The notes: generated by a model not told the origin, from the sequence alone. A stretch of 8,188 bases of DNA from Balneolales bacterium (GCA_007135895.1 SLHZ01000338.1:1-8188), one strand, 5' to 3'; positions 1-7,093 are shown, numbered from the stretch's first letter. Program-made: numbers and translations.

Positions 1-1
1 C

Positions 2-268
2 ATGGTCCTGGGCAGACGTTTTTGCAGCCGGACATTCGAGCTGGAACACTTTCCTTACTTGCTTGGAACAGGACTGGTCATCCCGGCCATACTGCTTTCA
101 CTTGCAACCGAACGCCTGAGCACCACTTCCGGTACGCTGATTTTCTTCATGGCCATCATATCGGCTGCAATGGCAGGTGCCTACATGGGGATTCTCAGCG
201 GTCGCCGCAAACGTGAAAAACTGATCCGGAAAGCGCTGGAGTCGGATACCGGTCCTGCTGAAAAATAA
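2..268 (+). CDS. C-terminal part of an unidentified membrane protein (5' end outside window)
   Basis: The reading frame is open from the first bases of the window to a TAA at 266-268, giving 88 visible residues. The ATG at position 2 need not be the true start, and the gene probably begins upstream. Two hydrophobic stretches are visible, at about residues 17-35 and 43-66, separated by a short polar loop. They are followed by a basic tail (RRKREKLIRK) and an acidic, polar C-terminus. This arrangement suggests two membrane helices with the positively charged tail in the cytoplasm (positive-inside rule). I do not recognise the family. It might be the last helices of a multi-span subunit such as an NrfD/PsrC-like anchor, but no diagnostic motif supports that. 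No strong terminator follows. A weak hairpin (GACGT/ACGTC, 289-302) is the only candidate. Confidence 0.6.
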   Translation: MVLGRRFCSRTFELEHFPYLLGTGLVIPAILLSLATERLSTTSGTLIFFMAIISAAMAGAYMGILSGRRKREKLIRKALESDTGPAEK

Positions 269-305
269 GTTCCGGAAAATACGGATCCGACGTGCATACG
301 TCTTC

Positions 306-429
306 TCCGGCTTGCTCACCAGTTGCGCGTTATGTGTACTTCTTTCCGATTTGAATACCTCCTGTCCGGTTTGCCCACCAGTCGCGCGTTAGGTGTGTTT
401 CTTTTATGTTTCTTTCCGGTTTGAGCACC
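306..429. repeat. Degenerate direct repeat with four copies of a 15-nt submotif
   Basis: Two 32-nt units, at 306-337 and 365-396, match at 28 of 32 positions by eye. Both contain the core CACCAG(T)TGCGCGTTA or its C variant. Nested within and around them is a 15-nt motif of the form TCCGRYTTGNNNACC, at 306-320, 345-359, 365-379 and 415-429. A fifth partial start, TCCGATTT, lies at 434-441. The larger repeat has a period of about 59 bases in the first copy and is longer in the second because of an extra TTTCTTTTATG-like stretch. The region lies between two genes and has no convincing coding frame. It may be a decayed tandem repeat, a regulator-binding array or a fragment of a dispersed genomic repeat. 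Confidence 0.7.
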
Positions 430-472
430 TTTTTCCGATTTCTGTGGAACTCTTCATTGTTTCTGGTATTTT

Positions 473-499
473 ATATGCCGTTGACGATATGCCGTTGAC
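473..499. repeat. 14-nt tandem repeat, two copies
   Basis: ATATGCCGTTGAC occurs at 473-485 and again, perfectly, at 487-499, a period of 14 bases. Each copy ends in TTGAC. The same pentamer recurs at 533-537 and 545-549, so four TTGAC sites lie within 70 bases upstream of the DUF819 gene. The repeat may be a binding site for a regulator or a simple slippage duplication. Confidence 0.7.
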
Positions 500-544
500 A
501 AAAAAGAATTGTCCTGATACACAACCTGGCGGTTGACAGGCTCT

Positions 545-574
545 TTGACGATTTGATATTTCACCCACTATAAA
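545..574 (+). promoter_or_regulatory. Candidate promoter for the DUF819 gene
   Basis: TTGACG at 545-550 and TATAAA at 569-574 are 18 bases apart, each matching the general sigma-70 consensus at five of six positions. Transcription would start around 580, leaving a very short leader before the ATG at 590. An alternative is TTGACA at 533-538 paired with GATATT at 555-560 (16-base spacer). A small dyad, CAACC-TGGC-GGTTG (522-535), overlaps that -35 site and could be an operator. Bacteroidota often use TTTG/TAnnTTTG promoters instead, so this call by resemblance is uncertain. Confidence 0.35.
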
Positions 575-589
575 TAAAACCCGATTTTC

Positions 590-1849
590 ATGAGTGAAGC
601 ATCCGGTACCACAGCCCTCTTTACCAATGATGCCATTGTCCTCGGTATTCTCACAGCCATACTGGCGGCAATCTTCATAACGCAGCGAAGTGAAAAACCC
701 TTCTTTAAAAAGTTTTACACCTTCGTTCCCTCGCTTCTGCTTTGTTATTTTATTCCCTCTATCCTGAATACCCTGGGTGTCATTGACGGGCAGGCATCCA
801 ACCTCTATTTTGTAGCCTCCCGCTACCTTCTTCCCACAAGCCTGGTCCTGCTCACTCTCAGCATTGACCTCAAAGGCATAATGCAACTGGGGCCCAAAGC
901 ACTGATCATGTTTCTTTCGGGCACACTCGGCATAGTACTGGGAGGACCCCTGGCCATACTTATTGTGTCAACTTTTGCCCCTGAGCTTGTTGGAGGTGCC
1001 GGTCCTGATGCCGTATGGCGCGGTCTGGCTACCGTTGCCGGCAGCTGGATAGGCGGAGGAGCCAACCAGGCCGGAATGCTGGAAATCTTCGGTGCCAGCC
1101 CTGACCTTTTTGCCGCCATGGTGACCGTCGATGTGCTTATTGCCAGCGTCTGGCTCGCTTTCCTGCTCTACGGCGCCGGCATGGCCCCGAAAATCGACCG
1201 GATATTCAAAGGGGATGTCTCTGCTATCGAAAATCTCCGTGTAAAAGTCGAAAACTATCGCCTCAGCATCGCCAAAATGCCAGCCCTGCCCGACACCATG
1301 GCGATCATTGGTGTCGGTTTCGGAGCTACGGCCATCGCCCATTTCGGCTCCGATATCATAACTCCATGGATACAGGATAATTTTCCGACCATGGACCGGC
1401 TTAGCCTAACGTCTCCCTTCTTCTGGCTGATCAGTATCGCCACGGCACTCGGGCTGGGCCTCTCCTTTACAAGGGCGCGAACCCTGGAAGGTGTGGGCGC
1501 CTCCCGCATCGGAAGCCTCCTGCTCTACGTCCTGGTGGCCACCATCGGCATGCGGATGGATGTCATGGCCGTATTTCAGAATCCCGGATATTTTCTCATC
1601 GGAGCCATCTGGATGATGTGTCACGTAACGATCATGCTGACCGTAGCCAAAATTATCCGCGCCCCCTTCTTCTTTGTTGCTGTCGGAAGCCAGGCCAATG
1701 TCGGCGGCGCCGCCTCGGCACCCATTGTAGCATCCGCCTTCCACCCGGCACTGGCGCCGGTCGGGGTGCTGCTGGCTGTGCTTGGCTACGCATTGGGCAC
1801 CTATGCGGCCTGGTTTTGCGGTATCCTTATGAGTGTCGTGGCTCCCTGA
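590..1849 (+). CDS. DUF819 family integral membrane protein (probable transporter)
   Basis: This 419-residue protein matches the DUF819 (YjcL-like) family in length and in conserved segments. It is strongly hydrophobic, with about ten or more membrane segments. The first run at about 13-31, 42-64, 73-93, 98-126 and 172-194, followed by a polar loop (about 200-235) and a second hydrophobic half. Two glycine-rich, helix-breaking stretches stand out: GSWIGGGANQAGM at 151-163 and GSQANVGGAASAP at 366-378. They sit at equivalent places in the two halves, as in transporters built from inverted repeats. Asp181 lies inside a hydrophobic segment just after the first stretch and is a candidate ion- or substrate-binding residue. 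No substrate is established for the family. The ATG at 590 is the first in frame after a TAA at 575-577. No Shine-Dalgarno site is seen. It appears to be a single-gene unit, with hairpins following its stop. Confidence 0.9.
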   Translation: MSEASGTTALFTNDAIVLGILTAILAAIFITQRSEKPFFKKFYTFVPSLLLCYFIPSILNTLGVIDGQASNLYFVASRYLLPTSLVLLTLSIDLKGIMQLGPKALIMFLSGTLGIVLGGPLAILIVSTFAPELVGGAGPDAVWRGLATVAGSWIGGGANQAGMLEIFGASPDLFAAMVTVDVLIASVWLAFLLYGAGMAPKIDRIFKGDVSAIENLRVKVENYRLSIAKMPALPDTMAIIGVGFGATAIAHFGSDIITPWIQDNFPTMDRLSLTSPFFWLISIATALGLGLSFTRARTLEGVGASRIGSLLLYVLVATIGMRMDVMAVFQNPGYFLIGAIWMMCHVTIMLTVAKIIRAPFFFVAVGSQANVGGAASAPIVASAFHPALAPVGVLLAVLGYALGTYAAWFCGILMSVVAP

Positions 1850-1852
1850 GCT

Positions 1853-1871
1853 GTGCAGTAGCACTTTTTTT
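1853..1871 (+). terminator. Weak terminator-like hairpin just after the DUF819 gene
   Basis: GTGC (1853-1856) and GCAC (1861-1864) can pair around an AGTA loop, followed directly by seven T residues (1865-1871). The stem is only four base pairs, so it may be inefficient alone. It lies four bases after the stop codon and would act together with the hairpin at 1901-1921. Confidence 0.3.
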
Positions 1872-1900
1872 CTGTCTGTAACCCTTTTTTTACAAAAAAT

Positions 1901-1921
1901 GACAGGTGGCCTGTTGTTTTT
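1901..1921 (+). terminator. Candidate intrinsic terminator of the DUF819 gene
   Basis: ACAGG (1902-1906) pairs with CCTGT (1910-1914) around a TGG loop, extended by a G-T pair (1901/1915) and followed by TGTTTTT to 1921. The stem is short but GC-containing and has a T tract in the right place. The left arm can alternatively pair with CTGTC at 1872-1876, so the hairpin has a competing fold. Confidence 0.45.
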
Positions 1922-2071
1922 CTCTCAAAAAATAATCATAATGGATACGACCTCTGTGCATTTTTTCTCTGGATAATAAATGCATGTCCATTTTTTTCCA
2001 GTAGTCCGGAATGTTAATTTTTCAGCAGAACCCGGTCCAAGGCAAACCGACGAAATCGTTATGATGAAACG

Positions 2072-2088
2072 GAAAAGCCCGGCTTTTC
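2072..2088. repeat. Inverted repeat upstream of the susC promoter
   Basis: GAAAAGC (2072-2078) and GCTTTTC (2082-2088) are perfect complements around CCG. This could be an operator for a dimeric regulator about 55 bases upstream of the candidate -7 element, or a remnant hairpin ending upstream transcription. The T run is inside the stem rather than after it, so a classical terminator is less likely. Confidence 0.5.
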
Positions 2089-2141
2089 TACAGTAAAACC
2101 AGACAGGGGTATGGGAACATCCCGTTCAAAAGCCTATTGTC

Positions 2142-2149
2142 TACTTTTG
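2142..2149 (+). promoter_or_regulatory. Candidate Bacteroidota-type -7 element for the susC-susD operon
   Basis: TACTTTTG matches the TAnnTTTG consensus of the primary sigma factor in Bacteroidota exactly. No clear TTTG is found at the expected -33 distance, where a small dyad (2111-2125) lies instead. The start site would be near 2155. No other exact TAnnTTTG match was noticed in the spacer, but the motif is short and can occur by chance. Confidence 0.4.
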
Positions 2150-2307
2150 GGACAGAAAGATATATGCAATCCAAACCCTGAATTATTAATCCTGATTATT
2201 CCTGCCGGCGTCATACTCACACCAGACTTGATCACCGGCATCTTGTAGTTTCACATTAATCATCCCCTGCATCACCATCGTGCAACCAACCGAATCATGA
2301 GGCTAAA

Positions 2308-5300
2308 ATGTTGAAAAAAATACAGATACCCTTTATAATCATTTTTTTGGCGCTTCCTGTATGGTCAGCAGCACAGGTCGGATCCCTCACCGGGGTCATA
2401 ACTGATGCTGGTTCTCAGGAACCCATTCCCGGAGCCACCATTTTCCTGACGGAAATTGCCCGGGGCACCGCTTCCGACCTGAATGGCGAATTCACACTGG
2501 AAGATATACCCGCTGGCAGCCACACCCTGCGGATCACTTTCGTGGGCTATACCACCCATACTGCAAGAATAGAAATCACGGAAGGACAGGAGCTTGTCTA
2601 TGATACGGCCCTCTCCGCTGATATCTATGAAATGGATGACATCGTTGTAACGGGCCTCTCGGTAGGCACCCCGCAAACCAAGACCCCTTTTGCCATCACC
2701 TCCATCAGGTCCGAACAGCTGCAGTATGTACCGGCCACCAATCCGGCCAATGCGCTTCGAGGCAGGGCTCCCGGTGTCCGTATTGTACAGGCCTCCGGTC
2801 TTCCCGGGTCCGACATGTACATGCGGCTTCGTGGTTCCAACAACCTCGGTGATACCCAGGGACCGCTGATCGTAGTAGACGGAATCATTACACGGGGTCG
2901 AATCCAGGATTTCGACATGCAAAACGTGGAATCCATCGAGATTATTAAAGGTGCCGCCGCCGCCGCTCTCTACGGTTCTCTCGCCGGTAGTGGTGTGGTC
3001 CAGATCATCACCAAAAGAGGCCATGACCTTGATGATACCCGTATCACCATCCGCAATGAGCTGGGCTACTCTTCCCTGGCAAAAAAAATCAGCCTGACCA
3101 AGCACCATGCTTTCATGTTCGATGACGATGGCAACTACCGCGATGCCGACGGCATTCCTTATCCCATCAGCTCACGGGGTATCATGGACCAGCCCTATGA
3201 CCTGCTGCTTGATCAGCAAGATGAGTTCTTCACCGCCAGACCATTTTATACCAACTTCGTATCTCTCGAAGGCCGGCAAGGCAATATTAACTACATGGTA
3301 TCTTTCGAGAATCTTTCGGATGGTGGTGTTATTGAGGAAATGCCCGAATACAGCAGAAGAAATCTGCGGGCGAATATCGACAATCAGGTCAATGACCGAC
3401 TCCGGTTTTCCCTCACCTCCTTCTATGGTAAAATTGACGGGTATGCCATGACCCAAACCGGTCAGGGAGCCAACGTCTTCTGGGGTATCCTCAATACCCA
3501 TCCCGACCTGGACTTGCGTCAACCCGGGCCAGGTGGAGAGAAGTATAATCCGTTTGCACCCATCTCCAACTCACAAAATCCACTCTATATCCTTCATACA
3601 CGAGATTTCTCCCGAGAAAGAGAACGATTCATGGGTGGTATCACGGTACAGTATGACGTTGCAGATTGGTGGCGGCTTGACGGACAGTTTTCCATGGACC
3701 GGACCAATACCAGCAGCTACAACTTTATTGAAAAAGGAACTCAGCGGGCCGATGAAACAAGACCGCACGAGGGCTCCTTCTGGAAAAGCCACTCCCAATC
3801 CGATGCCAATATCTGGAGCGCACGATCCCTGTTCCGCCAACAGTTCGGAGAACTTAATGTCGGCCTGAACCTCTCCTACAGCTATGAGAGCCGCCCCTAC
3901 GACTACACCTATGCCGGAGGAGGAGATTTCCAGGTTGCCGGACTCTTCGTTCTTGAAAACTCCACGATCGATCGGATGAGGATCTCCTCAACCAGTCAGG
4001 AAGTAAGAGCCGAAAATACCATGGCCAACCTCACACTGGATCTCAGGGAACGATATATCTTTGATGGTGTTATCCGGCGTGACGGCTCCTCTCTGTTTGG
4101 TGCCGATGAACGGTACAAGATCTACTTCCGGACCGCCGGTGCCTACCGGTTGACCGAGGACTTCCGCATTCCCAATGTCAATGAACTCAAGCTGCGCGCC
4201 TCCTACGGATCCTCCGGACGACGGCCTGGCTTTTCGGCTCAGTATGAAGTAGTTACACTGGGTGAGGCAGGTCTCCAGAAAATCACGGCCGGTAACCGCA
4301 ACGTTAAACCCGCCGATGTGCGTGAACTGGAACTTGGCGTTGATATTCGGTTCTTCGATCGCTTCTTTGCAGAAATCAATTATGCCGCAAGCGTGGCCAA
4401 AGACCAGATACTCCTTGTCCCCGTTTCACCCACAACCGGCTACAGCAACCAGTGGCAAAACGTGGGAACCCTGGAGTCCGAGATCTTCGAGTTCGCTCTG
4501 AACGGCCGAATCATCAACCGGTCCGATTTAAACTGGGATATGACCTTGTCATTCGACAAACTGTTCCGCCAGGAAATCACCGAGCTCAACCGGACCCCCT
4601 TCTACCGGAGACAGGGAGGCGTGGAAGCCGGTTTGAGTATCTTCCGCATTGCCGAAGGGGAACAGCTGGGAGCCATGTACGGACAGGCGTTCGCCCGTTC
4701 ACTCAATGAACTCACACTGGATGAAAGCGGCCATGTCATGAACTGGCACGGCTACCAGCCCGGTAATGCCGACAACCTGACCATCAATGACTTCGTCATT
4801 AATTCCGATGGTTATGTCATCCAGCAGGGAACCGAGTACACGGGCGACGAGCGGCCCATGCGTATTGTGGACGAAGATGGCGAAATCGTCCGAATGAAAA
4901 TCGGTGATGTCAATCCCGACTTCAATGTCGGTTTCAGCACCACCCTCCGATACAGGAACTTCACGCTCTTTGCTCTGTTTGACTGGCAGCAGGGTGGCGA
5001 TGTATACAACTACACCCGCCAGGCTCTCTACCATCGCTACCGGCATGGTGACATGGATATGAGCGGAAAACCCGAAGGACAGCAGAGGCATGCCGAGTAC
5101 TTTGCCCAGCATCTCTATAACGCCAACGCGGCAGTCAATGAATTTGTGGAAGATGCCACTTTTGTCAAAATCCGGGAAATCTCGCTGGGTTACTCGGTTC
5201 AGAGCAAACATCTGCAGCGTGCAGGTATTGGCAACCTGATCCGGGAAGCCAAATTCTCCGTAAGCGGTAGAAACCTCTATACGTTTACCAGCTACTCGGG

Positions 5301-5409
5301 ATTTGATCCGGAAGTCGCCGCCGGCTCCAATGCCACCAATTTCCGGGTCGATGAATTCACCTACCCGAATTTCAGAAACTTTACCATGTCGGTGGAGATC
5401 GGCCTCTGA
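2308..5409 (+). CDS. SusC/RagA family TonB-dependent outer-membrane transporter
   Basis: This 1033-residue protein would form the outer-membrane barrel that imports a polymer or oligomer with energy from TonB, capped by the SusD partner encoded next. A signal peptide covers residues 1-22, with likely cleavage in WSAAQ. A carboxypeptidase-regulatory-like beta domain follows at about 27-105, then a TonB-box-like EMDDIVVTGL (108-117). The plug domain spans about 125-238 and shows the SusC hallmarks GPLIVVDG (185-192), NVESIEIIKGAAAAALYGS (206-224) and GVVQIITKRG (229-238). The rest is barrel, including the late family motifs VKIREISLGY and GRNLYTFTSYSGFDPEV. Length is typical (about 950-1100). 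GAGG at 2299-2302 is a plausible ribosome-binding site for this ATG. The chain ends in leucine, whereas outer-membrane barrels usually end in an aromatic residue. No nearby enzyme reveals the substrate. Confidence 0.95.
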   Translation: MLKKIQIPFIIIFLALPVWSAAQVGSLTGVITDAGSQEPIPGATIFLTEIARGTASDLNGEFTLEDIPAGSHTLRITFVGYTTHTARIEITEGQELVYDTALSADIYEMDDIVVTGLSVGTPQTKTPFAITSIRSEQLQYVPATNPANALRGRAPGVRIVQASGLPGSDMYMRLRGSNNLGDTQGPLIVVDGIITRGRIQDFDMQNVESIEIIKGAAAAALYGSLAGSGVVQIITKRGHDLDDTRITIRNELGYSSLAKKISLTKHHAFMFDDDGNYRDADGIPYPISSRGIMDQPYDLLLDQQDEFFTARPFYTNFVSLEGRQGNINYMVSFENLSDGGVIEEMPEYSRRNLRANIDNQVNDRLRFSLTSFYGKIDGYAMTQTGQGANVFWGILNTHPDLDLRQPGPGGEKYNPFAPISNSQNPLYILHTRDFSRERERFMGGITVQYDVADWWRLDGQFSMDRTNTSSYNFIEKGTQRADETRPHEGSFWKSHSQSDANIWSARSLFRQQFGELNVGLNLSYSYESRPYDYTYAGGGDFQVAGLFVLENSTIDRMRISSTSQEVRAENTMANLTLDLRERYIFDGVIRRDGSSLFGADERYKIYFRTAGAYRLTEDFRIPNVNELKLRASYGSSGRRPGFSAQYEVVTLGEAGLQKITAGNRNVKPADVRELELGVDIRFFDRFFAEINYAASVAKDQILLVPVSPTTGYSNQWQNVGTLESEIFEFALNGRIINRSDLNWDMTLSFDKLFRQEITELNRTPFYRRQGGVEAGLSIFRIAEGEQLGAMYGQAFARSLNELTLDESGHVMNWHGYQPGNADNLTINDFVINSDGYVIQQGTEYTGDERPMRIVDEDGEIVRMKIGDVNPDFNVGFSTTLRYRNFTLFALFDWQQGGDVYNYTRQALYHRYRHGDMDMSGKPEGQQRHAEYFAQHLYNANAAVNEFVEDATFVKIREISLGYSVQSKHLQRAGIGNLIREAKFSVSGRNLYTFTSYSGFDPEVAAGSNATNFRVDEFTYPNFRNFTMSVEIGL

Positions 5410-5413
5410 GCCG

Positions 5414-5426
5414 GTCAGAACCTGAC
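5414..5426 (+). other. Intercistronic hairpin between susC and susD
   Basis: GTCAG (5414-5418) and CTGAC (5422-5426) can pair around an AAC loop, extended by a G-T pair at 5413/5427. It lies five bases after the susC stop and has no T tract, so it should not terminate transcription. It might protect the 3' end of a processed susC message or tune the SusC to SusD ratio, but this is inference. Confidence 0.4.
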
Positions 5427-5449
5427 TTCGAACTCTATACGGAAAAAGA

Positions 5450-6991
5450 ATGATGAAGATCAAAATTTTTACCACTCTCGTTTTGTTCATGTGCGCGGGT
5501 CTGATCTCAAGCTGTGCCGATCTGGAGGTCAAGAACCTGAACAATCCCGACCTTGAAAGGGTACTCGAAACCCCCGAAGACTACCGTGAGCTGCTGGCCG
5601 GAGGTTATAACTCGTGGTGGCGGGGCAGCCATGCCAACCGCCTGCCCTTTGCCCATTTCGATGGCTGGGCTGATGTGAATACCACGACCAACAACTACCA
5701 GGTCTATTACGATATGGCGGTGCGGGAACCGCGCCAGCGTATCGACAACAACCCCGCTTCAGATGGGTATGGTTCCATGCAAACCCCGTGGTTTCATCTC
5801 AACTCTGCGGTCTCGATCGCTAATGACATCATCAACTTTATTGAAGTTCAGGGCAACAGCGTGGTCATTGACGGTACTGACGATTCCATGATGCTGCTCA
5901 CCATGGCCTACCTCCTCAGGGGGCTCAGCAGGGGCTACCTCGCCAATTTCTTCGATCAGGCCTACATCATCGGTGTAACACTTGAAGACCTCCAGTTTCG
6001 GCCTTATACCGAAGTGCTGGAATCGGCAATTGTTGACCTGGACGAGGCAATACAACTGGCTCAGGCCAACACCTTTACCACATTCAATTTCCTGAGTGAC
6101 GTCTCCATGACCAACCAGCAAATTGTACAGTTCGCCAACACCCAGGCCGCCAAGTTCATCATCAGCAACGGGCGTACCTCCGACCACTATACCCAGCAGG
6201 ACTGGCAGCGGGTCGTTGACTATGCTTCCAATGGCTATCAGGACCACCTGATTATTCAGGGAACCGGAACCGCCGTTGCCGGATGGCGACATGAATACCA
6301 GCGTCAAAGCGGTCTGGACTGGTACTGGAAGGCCGACCTGAGAATCATCAATATGCTGGATCCCGACTATCCGGCAAAATACCCGATCAATGCCGCCGAA
6401 GCGGCCCGCCCGATACGTCCGGCACAATCGGTGGACCCCAGGCTTGCAAGTGATTTTACCTACGATCCCTGGAACCTTCACCGGTTTATCACCGCACGGG
6501 GCCCGCAACTTCAGAGTGTCTACTATTTTTCACGCTATGAAGATCTGCATCGAAACCTGGGCTTTGGCGAAATCGTGGTCTTTCGCAAAGACAACATTGA
6601 CCTGATGCTGGCAGAAGCATACATGCATCTCGGTAGAAAACAGGATGCCATCAACCTGGTTAATGCCGGTTCACGCATTACTCGTGGGAATCTTCCTCCA
6701 GTGCCCAACACAGCCACGGACCAGGAAGTCTTCGATGCGATCTTCTACGAAGTGGAAATTGAATGCCAGCGCACCTGGGTCGGATATCAGTATTTCATGG
6801 CCCGGCGAAGAGATATGCTGCAGGAAGGCACCCCTCTACATCTGCCTGTTCCTTTTGAGGAGCTTCAGATGATGGAATTGCCGGTTTATACATTCGGCGG
6901 CGTCAACTTCACCCATGAAGAAGGAACCGCCGACGGAGCAAATGCCTGGAACAATTTCTGGGAGCCCGGTTACTATGCCGATTGGCAATAA
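5450..6991 (+). CDS. SusD/RagB family nutrient-binding outer-membrane lipoprotein
   Basis: This 513-residue lipoprotein should sit as the lid on the SusC barrel and capture substrate at the cell surface. The signal peptide ends in a lipobox, LISSC, with the lipidated cysteine at residue 22, followed by ADLEVKN. Helical segments typical of the SusD TPR-like core are visible at about 113-135, 147-172, 186-203 and 223-241. A repeat-like LMLAEAYMHLGRKQDAINLVN lies at about 384-404. The C-terminal block FYEVEIECQRTWVGYQYFMARRRDML (about 432-457) resembles the conserved region where SusD proteins have an R-W/F-x-D-L-x-R type motif. It starts 40 bases after the susC stop and shares its transcript. 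The start has two consecutive ATGs (5450 and 5453) preceded by GGAAAAAGA. The first was chosen, but the second is equally possible. The aromatic-rich N-terminal region (for example NSWWRG) could contribute to ligand binding. The substrate is unknown. Confidence 0.9.
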   Translation: MMKIKIFTTLVLFMCAGLISSCADLEVKNLNNPDLERVLETPEDYRELLAGGYNSWWRGSHANRLPFAHFDGWADVNTTTNNYQVYYDMAVREPRQRIDNNPASDGYGSMQTPWFHLNSAVSIANDIINFIEVQGNSVVIDGTDDSMMLLTMAYLLRGLSRGYLANFFDQAYIIGVTLEDLQFRPYTEVLESAIVDLDEAIQLAQANTFTTFNFLSDVSMTNQQIVQFANTQAAKFIISNGRTSDHYTQQDWQRVVDYASNGYQDHLIIQGTGTAVAGWRHEYQRQSGLDWYWKADLRIINMLDPDYPAKYPINAAEAARPIRPAQSVDPRLASDFTYDPWNLHRFITARGPQLQSVYYFSRYEDLHRNLGFGEIVVFRKDNIDLMLAEAYMHLGRKQDAINLVNAGSRITRGNLPPVPNTATDQEVFDAIFYEVEIECQRTWVGYQYFMARRRDMLQEGTPLHLPVPFEELQMMELPVYTFGGVNFTHEEGTADGANAWNNFWEPGYYADWQ

Positions 6992-7040
6992 CCCGAAACA
7001 AGACGGCTCTGTCTGTAACTCACTACTTGCATGAAAATGA

Positions 7041-7072
7041 CCCCGCATCTGTTTCTGATGCGGGGTTTTTTT
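7041..7072 (+). terminator. Strong intrinsic terminator of the susC-susD operon
   Basis: CCCCGCATC (7041-7049) pairs perfectly with GATGCGGGG (7057-7065) around a seven-base loop, followed by seven T residues (7066-7072). It lies 49 bases after the susD stop. Read from the other strand the hairpin is followed by TCATTTTCATG, a weak T tract, so it may also help stop transcription from the converging M23 gene. Confidence 0.93.
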
Positions 7073-7093
7073 ATTCCTCACAGGGAGCATTTG

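Larger units (their letters stand above)
1922..2307. other. AT-rich spacer and probable susC leader
   Basis: No gene is visible in this stretch. The first part (1922-2000) is rich in A and T runs. The middle holds an inverted repeat (2072-2088) and a second small dyad: GGGA-ACA-TCCC at 2113-2123, extendable to 2111-2125 with a wobble pair. After the candidate promoter at 2142-2149 an untranslated leader of roughly 150 bases would remain before the susC start. Within it, TGCCGG (2203-2208) and CCGGCA (2235-2240) could pair over a long loop. I recognise no known riboswitch or RNA family here. Confidence 0.5.

Noticed and set aside
98..319. - strand open frame of 73 codons near the left edge
   Set aside because: It starts inside the repeat region and runs antisense to the partial membrane protein. 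No support for translation is seen.
306..396. Integron attC site suggested by ACCTAAC on the - strand
   Set aside because: No paired GTTRRRY end with complementary inner boxes was found, and no cassette-like gene or integrase lies nearby. The match is one short degenerate motif.
306..429. CRISPR array
   Set aside because: The repeats are degenerate, unevenly spaced, and do not show constant repeat-spacer units. No cas gene is present.
404..886. - strand open frame of 160 codons covering the spacer and the start of DUF819
   Set aside because: Over half overlaps the N-terminal coding part of DUF819, and the translated protein is polar and without recognisable features.
2365..3108. - strand open frame of 247 codons inside susC
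   Set aside because: It is antisense to the conserved plug region of SusC and its sequence resembles no family. It is a shadow of susC codon usage.
4699..5544. Long - strand open frame of 281 codons overlapping the end of susC and start of susD
   Set aside because: It runs antisense to two strongly supported genes and has no recognisable domain. Long antisense frames are common in GC-richer coding sequence.
5759..6508. - strand open frame of 249 codons inside susD
   Set aside because: It is fully antisense to SusD, whose protein sequence is convincing. No own start signals or domain are visible.
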